Of a stretch of 6,137 nucleotides of DNA, positions 1-5,924 are shown piece after piece. Position numbers and translations under genes: made by a program. Source of the stretch: an uncultured Clostridium sp. (GTDB taxonomy: Bacteria > Bacillota > Clostridia > Lachnospirales > Lachnospiraceae); NCBI GenBank assembly GCA_947643685.1, contig CANRXD010000111.1:1-6137 (forward strand). Reading direction: 5' to 3'. Numbering within the stretch: position 1 is the stretch's first letter; each line of letters opens with the position of its first letter. The notes beneath the pieces were generated by a model, which worked only from the letters and a program-made list of their open reading frames with translations, did no database searches and had not been told where the DNA came from.

Positions 1-2
1 AT

Positions 3-380
3 CCTGCTTTTTTAATTATTGCCCGTAGTTATGCACCATTTGACGAGGCAATTGAACGGGCCGAAGAATACAGGAAAGCAGGAGCAGATATGATTAAAAT
101 AGTCCCCAAGACCAGAAAAGAGCTGGAACGTTTACCTCAACTGGTCCGTCTGCCTTTGCATCTTGGATTCATGACAGGGCTGGAAATGAATAGAGGTCTG
201 ACTGCTTTTGATGCGGCAAAGATGGGATATCGAATTATTACTTTCCCTATGACATGCCTGTTTTCAGCCTGTGCGGCTATGGAAGAGGCTATGAAAATGC
301 TTAAAGAAAGAGGGACAGATGAAGGGATGAATATGCTGACCTTTGAGCAATATGCTGAACTTGTGAAGGAAAAATGTTGA
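3..380 (+). CDS. Isocitrate lyase/PEP mutase superfamily enzyme, C-terminal part (5' end outside window)
   Basis: This open frame enters from the left edge and ends at TGA 378-380, giving the last 125 residues. An internal ATG at 90 is not the start, because the family pattern continues upstream of it: an 'IIARSYA' strand, then 'DEAIERAEEYRKAGADMI', the usual beta-strand and helix of the ICL/PEPM barrel. Further on, 'GLTAFDAAKMGYRIITFPMT' followed by an alanine-rich helix and a 'MLTFEQYAELV' tail matches the C-terminal end of this superfamily. Members cleave or form C-C or P-C bonds of 2-oxo acids with Mg2+ (methylisocitrate lyase, oxaloacetate decarboxylase, PEP mutase or phosphonopyruvate hydrolase). 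The metal-binding and catalytic loops lie in the missing N-terminal part, so the substrate cannot be named. The protein is probably cytoplasmic. The superfamily call is fairly secure; a specific enzyme name is not. Confidence 0.8.
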   Translation, partial: PAFLIIARSYAPFDEAIERAEEYRKAGADMIKIVPKTRKELERLPQLVRLPLHLGFMTGLEMNRGLTAFDAAKMGYRIITFPMTCLFSACAAMEEAMKMLKERGTDEGMNMLTFEQYAELVKEKC

Positions 381-433
381 ATCGTTATTTTATAGAATAT
401 CTGTCACAATATGTTTGAGTCTTTGTGGAAATG

Positions 434-489
434 GCTCCTTTCTGGTAAGAACTAAGATATGACAATTCTTATCAGGAAGGAGTATTTTT
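434..489 (+). terminator. Long hairpin with T-tail, probable intrinsic terminator of the ICL/PEPM gene
   Basis: Bases 435-451 pair continuously with 466-482 (17 pairs, two of them G-U; G434-T483 would add an eighteenth) around a 14-base loop. TATTTTT follows at 483-489. It starts 54 nt after the upstream stop codon, in the right orientation to end that transcript. The stem is only moderately GC-rich, so termination may be partial. The 3' arm also contains AAGGAG (477-482), which sits 7 nt before the ATG of a short ORF, so the same hairpin would bury that ribosome binding site. Confidence 0.6.
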
Positions 490-600
490 ATGGCAGCAGT
501 TGAGGAGCAAATTTATTCCTGGTCCCCCAATATCCCCCATTGCCGAAGGCGATTTAAAATAAGGATGTACAGTCAGATCCGCCAAGTCTGTGAATGGTAA
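490..600 (+). CDS. Doubtful 36-aa ORF with a strong ribosome binding site
   Basis: ATG 490 is preceded by AAGGAG (477-482) at 7 nt spacing, and the frame runs to TAA 598-600. It encodes 36 residues, beginning MAAVEEQIYSWSPNIP and then turning basic (CRRRFKIR). There is no signal peptide, membrane segment or motif I recognise. It sits between the terminator of the preceding gene and the promoter of the kinase gene. The binding site lies in the 3' arm of the terminator hairpin, so the good spacing may be chance. It could be a genuine small protein, a leader peptide without a visible partner, or a decayed fragment. No function is proposed. Confidence 0.2.
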   Translation: MAAVEEQIYSWSPNIPHCRRRFKIRMYSQIRQVCEW

Positions 601-650
601 CGATTTATAACAGTTCAGATAGATTTCATAAAAGAGAATCAAAGCTTACA

Positions 651-667
651 TGATACAACTTGTATCA
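651..667. promoter_or_regulatory. Perfect 8+1+8 palindrome, probable operator of the kinase operon
   Basis: TGATACAA-C-TTGTATCA is a perfect inverted repeat with a single central base. Its right half overlaps the -35 hexamer TTGTAT (660-665) of the promoter feeding the kinase gene. A bound dimeric regulator would therefore compete with RNA polymerase. The size and symmetry suit a winged-helix or TetR-like dimer, but no cognate regulator is encoded in the window and the family cannot be named. Confidence 0.5.
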
Positions 668-688
668 CGACGGAAACTGTGCTAAAAT
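660..688 (+). promoter_or_regulatory. Sigma-A-type promoter upstream of the hybrid kinase
   Basis: TTGTAT (660-665) and TAAAAT (683-688) are separated by exactly 17 bp, with TGTG just before the -10 box resembling an extended -10. Each hexamer differs from TTGACA/TATAAT at two and one positions respectively. Transcription would begin near 695. That leaves a leader of about 145 nt to ATG 841, or about 80 nt to GTG 775. The -35 box is inside the 651-667 palindrome. Confidence 0.55.
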
Positions 689-828
689 AATACACACTAA
701 AAAGTATGGATTCATATTTATGGATAATTGAATACAATGAATTAACTGCCTGATGATATGCGGACAGGGACAGTGTGAAAGAGAAAGTAAACAGAGTACT
801 TGAAACGATATTATGGGAGAACCGGAAA

Positions 829-833
829 AGAGG
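829..833 (+). promoter_or_regulatory. Ribosome binding site favouring the ATG 841 start of the kinase
   Basis: AGAGG lies 7 nt before ATG 841. The longer option, GTG 775, has only AGGGA at 4 nt, a poor match and a rare start codon. Starting at 841 also leaves a short basic cytoplasmic stub before the first membrane helix, as is usual for such kinases. Confidence 0.5.
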
Positions 834-840
834 TTTGCTG

Positions 841-3030
841 ATGGAAGAAAGATTGGATAGGCAGGAAAAACGGAAGGGCTTTTCGCTGCTTTTTTCGATT
901 ATTTTGGTTTTCTGCATTTTTGGGACAATTGTGTTTTGGTTATCACGGAAAATATCCAGGGAGATGTCTGATGCGTCCATTCAAAATCTGAGCGAAAGTT
1001 TGGATTTGATCCAGTCTACGATCGAGGCAATCCTGTGCAACGAGGCGCAGTTTCAGGAACTGGTGGCCAGAGAAATCGCCCATTCTGAGGATCCGGAGGC
1101 TTATATACGGGCCTGCGAAGAAAACCGGATGATGTCTAAAATCGCACTGATCCTGTCCGGAGAGACTGAGGGAATTGCCAGTACCGGGGAAATCTTTACG
1201 GAAGAGGGGCTGGATTTTTCCGCAGGCGGGACGATTTGGGGAATGCCGGTATCCCAGTCCTACATCAACTATATGGGAACATGGTCCTATACCATAAAAT
1301 GTCCGGTGGAGAGGGATGGACAGGAAATCGGTACTCTTTATGGCGAATATATTTATGATACCATTGATGAGTTTTTGCCTGCTGAAGGTTTTTATAATAA
1401 GCAGGCACTTTTGTATATCATGGATGCCGGGAGTCAGCGGTTCGTGTTACATCCAAAGGGGATGGGACAGCGGAATGCAGGGCACCTGAATCTGGATGAT
1501 TTTTATCGGGCAAATGATATTCGGGATCCGGGGATCCGGGCAGAGGTGGAGGAGAGCTTGCAGACCGGCCGGAAGGTTATGTTTTATCACGACATTCGGG
1601 AGGAGCAGGCCCTGAATTATATGTGGCCCATAAATGATGGAACCATCTTTCTGATTGGATATGTACCGGTAGACGTGATCCAGCAGGAGGGACGGAGCGT
1701 CAATCAGAATATTATCACGGTTGTGTTCCTGACGCTGACAGCATTTATTCTTTGCATTGTCCTGTATTACCTGAACTGGAAGCAGCAGGAGAAGGTGAGA
1801 AAAGAGCTGGAGGCAGAGCGTAAACTCCACAATCAGCAGCTGTCGGAGGCGCTCCGGGCGGCTCAGCTTGCCAGCGAGTCTAAGACCACCTTCCTGTCCA
1901 ACATGTCCCATGATATCCGTACCCCCATGAATGCAGTACTGGGCTTTACCTCACTGCTGGCCAAAGATGCGGAAGACCCGAAAAAGGTGCGGGAGTACAC
2001 CCGGAAGATTGCGGCTTCCGGACAACATCTGCTTAGCCTGATTAATGATATTCTGGATGTTTCTAAGATTGAAAGCGGGAAAGTGGTGCTCAATCTGGAG
2101 AAATTTGCTCTGGATGATGTCATTGCGTCGGTGGATGCGATCATCCAGCCCATGGCGAAGGCCAGGAGGCAGGAATTTTGTGTGGAAATAACGGGGAGCT
2201 GTCACGAATACCTGGTGGGAGATGAAACCCGACTGAATCAGATCTTAATTAACCTGCTTTCCAATGCAGTGAAATATACGCCGGAGGGCGGTCATATCTG
2301 GCTCCGTGTTGCAACGCTTAAGCAGCGCTCCAGTCAGTACGCGCACATACGGTTTGAGGTGGAGGATGATGGCTATGGCATGACACCGGAGTATCTGGAA
2401 GTCATCTTTGATGCTTTTACCCGGGCGGAGAACAGCACCACCAATAAGGTGCAGGGTACCGGGCTGGGGATGGCCATCACCAAGAGTATCGTAGAACTGA
2501 TGGGGGGAACCATTGATGTATTCAGCCAGGTGGATAAGGGATCTTTGTTTCAGGTAGATCTGGAGCTCAGGACAGTCGAGATGCAGGAAGGCGAAACAGA
2601 ACATTCGCCCGGAGAAGAAACGGAGGACCCGGATGTTTTGAACGGGCTGCATTTTCTGGCTGCGGAGGACAATGAAATTAATGCAGAGATCCTGGAAGAG
2701 CTTCTGGAAATGGAAGGAGCAAGCTGTGAAATTGCGGCCAACGGGCAGCTGGCTGTGGAGCGCTTCCGTCAATCGACGCCAGGCGAATTTGACGCGATCT
2801 TAATGGATGTCCAGATGCCGGTGATGAATGGACATGATGCATCCCGCGCGATCCGTGCTATGGAGCGGGAGGATGCGAAGGATATTCCGATTATCGCCAT
2901 GACGGCCAACGCTTTTGCTGAGGACGAAAAGGCGGCTCTGGCTGCCGGCATGGATGCCCATGTGCCTAAGCCGCTGGACATGGGACTTTTGAAAAAAACG
3001 ATGAAACATATCAGGAAACGAAAGGAATAG
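841..3030 (+). CDS. Membrane hybrid sensor histidine kinase with Cache-like sensor and receiver domain
   Basis: With the ATG 841 start this is a 729-aa inner-membrane sensor kinase; an in-frame GTG at 775 would add 22 residues. Order of parts: membrane helix (about 13-35), an extracellular region of about 255 residues, second helix (291-313), a coiled linker, the HisKA dimerisation domain with SHDIRTP (phospho-acceptor His357), then the ATPase domain with N box (NLLSNAVKYT, Asn475), G1 box DDGYGM (Asp510) and G2 box GTGLGM (539-544). A receiver domain follows (about 602-726) with acidic pair Glu609/Asp610, phospho-acceptor Asp656 in MDVQMPVMNG, Thr688 and Lys710. All catalytic residues are present. 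The extracellular part ends in a Cache-like pattern (LYIMD, then FVLHP; later an IGYVP strand). No HAMP or HPt domain is evident, and no DNA-binding output is attached, so phosphate must pass to an unlinked partner. It is followed after 6 nt by a solute-binding lipoprotein, suggesting joint ligand sensing. The ligand is unknown. Confidence 0.93.
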   Translation: MEERLDRQEKRKGFSLLFSIILVFCIFGTIVFWLSRKISREMSDASIQNLSESLDLIQSTIEAILCNEAQFQELVAREIAHSEDPEAYIRACEENRMMSKIALILSGETEGIASTGEIFTEEGLDFSAGGTIWGMPVSQSYINYMGTWSYTIKCPVERDGQEIGTLYGEYIYDTIDEFLPAEGFYNKQALLYIMDAGSQRFVLHPKGMGQRNAGHLNLDDFYRANDIRDPGIRAEVEESLQTGRKVMFYHDIREEQALNYMWPINDGTIFLIGYVPVDVIQQEGRSVNQNIITVVFLTLTAFILCIVLYYLNWKQQEKVRKELEAERKLHNQQLSEALRAAQLASESKTTFLSNMSHDIRTPMNAVLGFTSLLAKDAEDPKKVREYTRKIAASGQHLLSLINDILDVSKIESGKVVLNLEKFALDDVIASVDAIIQPMAKARRQEFCVEITGSCHEYLVGDETRLNQILINLLSNAVKYTPEGGHIWLRVATLKQRSSQYAHIRFEVEDDGYGMTPEYLEVIFDAFTRAENSTTNKVQGTGLGMAITKSIVELMGGTIDVFSQVDKGSLFQVDLELRTVEMQEGETEHSPGEETEDPDVLNGLHFLAAEDNEINAEILEELLEMEGASCEIAANGQLAVERFRQSTPGEFDAILMDVQMPVMNGHDASRAIRAMEREDAKDIPIIAMTANAFAEDEKAALAAGMDAHVPKPLDMGLLKKTMKHIRKRKE

Positions 3031-3036
3031 GGATTT

Positions 3037-4341
3037 ATGAAGAATAAAAAAATGCAGGGATGGACTGTGGCCTGCCTGATGGCTGTAACAGCGGTTTTGT
3101 TTTCTGCCTGCAGCGTACAGAAGGGTCCGGAAAATCTGCTTTCGGAAAGCACAGAGAAGAAGAGGACGGTCAATCTGTTCAGCCCAATGGAGAAGAGTAT
3201 GCCCAATGCGGTGAATGTGGCGCGTACTGCAGCTGATCTGACGGTGGCGATGGCAGAGGAAAAGCTGGACGTAATTGTAGACTACTGGACATATACTGCG
3301 AAGGATTATCAGGACAGGAATTACGACGAGGTCTGCCTGGACAGGGCCAGAAACAATATGGATGATATTTATCTGCTTAATCCCGATGTCATTCTTAAGC
3401 TTGGAGCGGAGGGAGCGCTGATGGATCTGTCAGGTCTGGATAATGCCGGGAATCTGAGAGAGATTATTCGTGTTGCCAATACTGTGGACGGAAAACTGGT
3501 GGCCATCCCGCAGGAGGTGGTGGCCTATGGCCTGTTTGTTAACGCTGACTTATTTAAGCAGTATGACTTGGCTTTTCCGAATACTCCGGAGGAGTTTTTA
3601 GAGTGCTGCCGGGTGTTTAAAGAGAATGGGATTGAGACTCCGGTCGGGGCCAACCGCTGGTGGCTGGAAACCTTCGTCCTTGCTCAGGCCTATGCCGATC
3701 TTTATAATGGCGGGAATACGCAGGCAGAGATTGAAGCCCTTAACAGCGGCGAGACCCGGTACAGCGATTATATGCGTCCGGGCTTTGAGTTCCTTAAAAC
3801 CATGATGGACCTGGGATATATAGATGCAGAGAAAGCTTTGGTCAGCGAGGCTATTGAGGGAGAGGGAACAGATTTTCTGGCAGGAAAGACTCCCATTGTC
3901 ATGGCTTACTGGGGGGCTGCGAATACAGAGACTGCCTATGGCAAGACGGATTTTGAGATGCAGGTTATCGGCTTTCCAAGCAGCAGAGGACAGATGCCGG
4001 TGATGCCTATGACGGGGTGGGCCGTGGGGGCCAACGCAAAGAATCGCGAGGACGCCGCGAAGGTGCTGGATATTATAATATCCGATGAGGCGCTTCAGCT
4101 CTTTGCCGAGACGAACCGTGTTATTTCTCCATCCAAAAACGTGAAAGTGGACTGTGTCCCCGCGCTGCAGCCTCTGAATGACCGGATTGAGGAGGGGATC
4201 TATGTGCTGGGCTCCAATGCGGGAATGAATGTGGAACAGTGGGGGAACACCTGCCTGATCGTGCGGCAGCTGCTGGCCGGTGCATCGGTGGAGGAGTGCA
4301 TGGAGGCCTTTGACGAGCTTCAGGATGCGGCTATGGAGTAA
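3037..4341 (+). CDS. Extracellular solute-binding lipoprotein (family 1, carbohydrate-type)
   Basis: This 434-aa protein has a lipoprotein signal: basic start, hydrophobic stretch, and lipobox LFSAC with the lipidated Cys at residue 25. It is probably anchored to the outer face of the membrane. The body matches family 1 ABC substrate-binding proteins: 'NPDVILKLGAEGALMDLSGL' near 115-134, 'DGKLVAIPQEVVAYGLFVN' at 151-169, 'PNTPEEFLECCRVF' at 181-194, 'DFLAGKTPIVMAYWG' at 279-293, and the C-terminal helix 'DAAKVLDIIISDEALQLF'. Length is normal for the family. Binding residues cannot be assigned, but Trp208-209 and Trp292 are candidates for stacking on a sugar. The gene starts 6 nt after the kinase stop, with AGGGA (3029-3033) and AAAGGA (3021-3026) overlapping the kinase end, so the two are cotranscribed. 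No permease or ATPase gene is adjacent; it could serve the kinase as a sensor partner or feed a distant transporter. The frame ends in three consecutive TAA codons. Confidence 0.88.
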   Translation: MKNKKMQGWTVACLMAVTAVLFSACSVQKGPENLLSESTEKKRTVNLFSPMEKSMPNAVNVARTAADLTVAMAEEKLDVIVDYWTYTAKDYQDRNYDEVCLDRARNNMDDIYLLNPDVILKLGAEGALMDLSGLDNAGNLREIIRVANTVDGKLVAIPQEVVAYGLFVNADLFKQYDLAFPNTPEEFLECCRVFKENGIETPVGANRWWLETFVLAQAYADLYNGGNTQAEIEALNSGETRYSDYMRPGFEFLKTMMDLGYIDAEKALVSEAIEGEGTDFLAGKTPIVMAYWGAANTETAYGKTDFEMQVIGFPSSRGQMPVMPMTGWAVGANAKNREDAAKVLDIIISDEALQLFAETNRVISPSKNVKVDCVPALQPLNDRIEEGIYVLGSNAGMNVEQWGNTCLIVRQLLAGASVEECMEAFDELQDAAME

Positions 4342-4499
4342 TAATAAAGACGCCAAAAGCTTCTTTGTCTGCGGTACGCAGGCAGGAAGCTGCAAGGGAT
4401 GGTTTCAACAGTGTGGAATACAGAACTGCACATAATACGATCCACAGGGGAGGAAGTTACGGCTCCCGGGTGATTTTTCGGACAGAAGAATGATACAGG
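4342..4499. other. Intergenic stretch between the solute-binding gene and its terminator
   Basis: About 160 nt lie between the stop codon and the terminator hairpin. I see no ORF with a ribosome binding site and no recognised riboswitch core; only a short GGAG/CTCC stem (about 4449-4475) stands out. It is probably a long 3' untranslated region or decayed sequence. Confidence 0.3.
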
Positions 4500-4545
4500 C
4501 AGTGCCTGAGACATTAAGATAATGGTCTCCGGCACTGTTTTTTTT
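4500..4545 (+). terminator. Strong intrinsic terminator of the kinase/solute-binding operon
   Basis: CAGTGCC (4500-4506) pairs with GGCACTG (4531-4537). After one mismatch, GAGAC (4508-4512) pairs with GTCTC (4525-4529), and ATT/AAT closes a small loop beyond a one-base bulge. Eight T residues (4538-4545) follow immediately. This is a textbook Rho-independent terminator and cleanly separates the kinase operon from the spore locus. Confidence 0.9.
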
Positions 4546-4575
4546 ATGCAGCGGAAAAGATGTCCATACTCTGGA

Positions 4576-4603
4576 ACCATGTCCACATGAGCTGCATATT
4601 GTA
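4576..4603 (+). promoter_or_regulatory. Candidate sigma-K-type (late mother-cell) sporulation promoter
   Basis: AC at 4576-4577 is followed by 17 bp and then CATATTGTA (4595-4603). This fits the known sigma-K pattern of AC, 16-17 bp, CATANNNTA, and the -10 box is preceded by the favoured G. Transcription would start near 4610, just before the AAAGGAGG ribosome binding site (4618-4625) of the Cys-rich gene. A 12-bp palindrome, CATGTCCACATG (4578-4589), lies in the spacer and could bind a regulator. The -10 pattern has only six fixed bases, so chance is possible, but the match agrees with the spore-type genes downstream. Confidence 0.45.
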
Positions 4604-4630
4604 TAGTATCTTCAGAGAAAGGAGGACAAC

Positions 4631-5107
4631 ATGAAGCAAAATGCGTATTGCCGGCATGGAAACGAATCTTGTTTTCCCGGTATTCCCAACGGAACTGATT
4701 TATACGTTGCTCCCGGCGATTGCAAAGTACAGGCGGATATAAGAATGAATTATATTCACGGCACTGTTATTTGTGGAGTAGTCACAGATAGCAGAGGAAG
4801 AGCGGCAGCCGGTATCACAGTCAGGCTGTTAAAATATTGCGACCACTGCCTTGGTTTCCGGGCCGTTGCCTGCACGTATACGGATTGCTGCGGTTACTAT
4901 CAATTTGAGCTGGAACAGGGCTTCTGTGGAAGATACCGGGTAGTTGCAGACCCATGTGCAAACTGCGAAGAGGATTTCTGTGAAGAGTCTTTCTCCCGGG
5001 AACAGGAAAACTGCGGCTGTCATGAACCGCATGGTGACAAATGTCAAAATGGCAGAAGAAGCTTTGGAGGCCGGAGCACCATAAGAAACAATATCCAATA
5101 TTATTAG
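4631..5107 (+). CDS. Cysteine-rich protein with carboxypeptidase-regulatory-like beta-sandwich, probable spore coat protein
   Basis: The 158-aa product starts at ATG 4631, 5 nt after AAAGGAGG. It contains 16 cysteines (residues 7, 14, 31, 48, 70, 73, 81, 86, 87, 99, 109, 112, 117, 128, 130, 138), about one in ten. Residues about 42-107 resemble a carboxypeptidase-regulatory-like/transthyretin-type fold: 'GTVICGVVTDSRGRAAAGITVRLL', then 'TYTDCCGYYQFELEQG' and 'GRYRVVADP', i.e. strand, turn with 'G', 'T-D--G-Y-F', final strand. The C-terminal tail carries Cys pairs (CANC, CGC) and ends Ile-Gln-Tyr-Tyr. There is no signal peptide or membrane segment, as expected of proteins assembled onto spores from the mother cell. 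It sits beside SPOCS-domain genes and behind a sigma-K-like promoter, which supports a coat or exosporium role with disulfide cross-linking or metal binding. The fold call is moderate; the coat role is inferred from context. Confidence 0.75.
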   Translation: MKQNAYCRHGNESCFPGIPNGTDLYVAPGDCKVQADIRMNYIHGTVICGVVTDSRGRAAAGITVRLLKYCDHCLGFRAVACTYTDCCGYYQFELEQGFCGRYRVVADPCANCEEDFCEESFSREQENCGCHEPHGDKCQNGRRSFGGRSTIRNNIQYY

Positions 5108-5109
5108 GC

Positions 5110-5270
5110 GTAACCGTTCTAATACCCTCAGAACTGTCATGACATACGGCCATCTAAAATCGCTTTGTGATAAGGCCGTATGCACGGCTGCTAAGTTTTT
5201 ATATGGCCAGCGCAGTAAATGCCCTTGCTTCACTGGGGCAGGATCCACGCAGGCCTGCCTGAACGGTTAC
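5110..5270. repeat. Intergenic segment bounded by a 10-bp inverted repeat, with internal hairpins
   Basis: GTAACCGTTC (5110-5119) is the exact reverse complement of GAACGGTTAC (5261-5270), enclosing nearly the whole gap between the Cys-rich gene and the SPOCS gene. Inside are CATACGGCC (5143-5151) against GGCCGTATG (5174-5182), a perfect 9-bp stem with a 22-base loop. There is also TGCCC (5220-5224) against GGGCA (5236-5240), and the palindrome GCAGGCCTGC (5249-5258). No ORF with a ribosome binding site is present. It could be a structured leader RNA or small non-autonomous repeat; no clear target-site duplication was found at the ends. Confidence 0.45.
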
Positions 5271-5306
5271 TATTTGTGAATGAAAAATAAATGCAAAGTA
5301 AAACTT

Positions 5307-5313
5307 AAGGAGG
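5307..5313 (+). promoter_or_regulatory. Ribosome binding site fixing the SPOCS gene start at ATG 5319
   Basis: AAGGAGG ends 5 nt before ATG 5319. The in-frame ATG at 5280, which would add 13 lysine-rich residues, has no Shine-Dalgarno sequence before it, so the later start is preferred. Confidence 0.8.
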
Positions 5314-5318
5314 CAATT

Positions 5319-5909
5319 ATGAAAGAAAATTCGAAAATGTCAGGTTGTAAAGGCGGTCTGATTGATGTAACAGGCCTTTGCAATCCTTCTGATACAACGG
5401 AGGTCATCCGGAATACACCCTACTGGAAACAAATGCACATTACGGAATCCCTTCAGATTCCGGAACAGAAGCCAGATGTGGAGCAGATTAATTCTGTGGA
5501 TATATCGGTTCAGATCCAGCGCAGCCAGGTAATTAAAACGCCGCGTTCCTATGATGACAGCGGGCGGATGCCTGAAGAACAGCCAAATCTGGAGGGACGT
5601 CTGCTGTCCGGACGGAAGCTGATTATTGAAGGGCAGCTTTGCCAGAAGATCGGTTATACTGCCCTGGAGGCCAGTCAGCCTTTGCATTCCGCACACTTTT
5701 TCGTGCCGTTTTCTTCCTTTATCATTGTCCCGAAGGAAATTATTTTCACGGGCGCGAATGGAGAAACGATTGTGGAAGACAGCTATAATGTCAATTTTGA
5801 TGTAAATTTCTGTGTCGAAGATGTGACGGCCTGTGTGCTGGATAAGCGCAATATTTTAAAACAGGTTACTTTAATGTTATATGCAGTCCCCACACGTTCG
5901 GGATGCTAA
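5319..5909 (+). CDS. SPOCS-domain (DUF3794) protein, probable spore envelope component
   Basis: Translation from ATG 5319 gives 196 residues. Residues about 34-190 match the SPOCS domain known from SipL and related spore-assembly proteins of Clostridia: an aromatic start 'PYWKQMHITESLQIPEQKPDVEQI' in two halves (34-45 and 46-57), 'QVIKTP' (70-75), 'LSGRKLIIEGQL' (96-107), 'HSAHFFVPFSSFIIVP' (123-138), and a C-terminal 'CVEDVTACVLDKRNI' strand pair. There is one domain copy, without the LysM domain of SipL, and no signal peptide. Such proteins are believed to act in building the spore coat from the mother-cell side. The gene follows the Cys-rich gene by 211 nt and precedes a second SPOCS gene by 15 nt, so at least the last two form an operon. 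A separate promoter was not found; it may be read from 4576-4603 or from within 5110-5270. Confidence 0.88.
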   Translation: MKENSKMSGCKGGLIDVTGLCNPSDTTEVIRNTPYWKQMHITESLQIPEQKPDVEQINSVDISVQIQRSQVIKTPRSYDDSGRMPEEQPNLEGRLLSGRKLIIEGQLCQKIGYTALEASQPLHSAHFFVPFSSFIIVPKEIIFTGANGETIVEDSYNVNFDVNFCVEDVTACVLDKRNILKQVTLMLYAVPTRSGC

Positions 5910-5924
5910 GAAAGGAGCAGGGAT

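Noticed and set aside
639..980. A 113-codon minus-strand open frame across the kinase promoter and start
   Set aside because: It is low-complexity (Ser/Phe/Leu), overlaps the promoter and first membrane helix of the kinase, and has no domain signal.
1447..2772. Several minus-strand open frames within the kinase gene, up to 175 codons
   Set aside because: They lie opposite a kinase with all its motifs intact, lack recognisable domains, and have composition expected of antisense reading of a GC-balanced gene.
3598..4395. A 265-codon minus-strand open frame opposite the solute-binding gene
   Set aside because: Its translation is rich in His, Leu and Arg without any motif, and the plus-strand lipoprotein fully explains the region.
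4342..4499. Possible riboswitch between the solute-binding gene and the spore locus
   Set aside because: It lies upstream of a terminator but after a stop codon with no new promoter seen, and I could not match cobalamin, c-di-GMP, FMN or other familiar core sequences.
4496..4508. CAGGCAGTGCCTG palindrome beside the terminator
   Set aside because: With a one-base centre it cannot form a hairpin in RNA, and its right part belongs to the terminator stem; taken as coincidental.
5143..5200. CATACGGCC/GGCCGTATG hairpin as a terminator after the Cys-rich gene
   Set aside because: The loop is 22 bases and the nearest T-run begins more than 10 nt after the stem, so it does not have the form of an intrinsic terminator.
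5280..5318. Upstream ATG 5280 as start of the SPOCS gene
   Set aside because: No Shine-Dalgarno sequence precedes it, whereas ATG 5319 has AAGGAGG at 5 nt.
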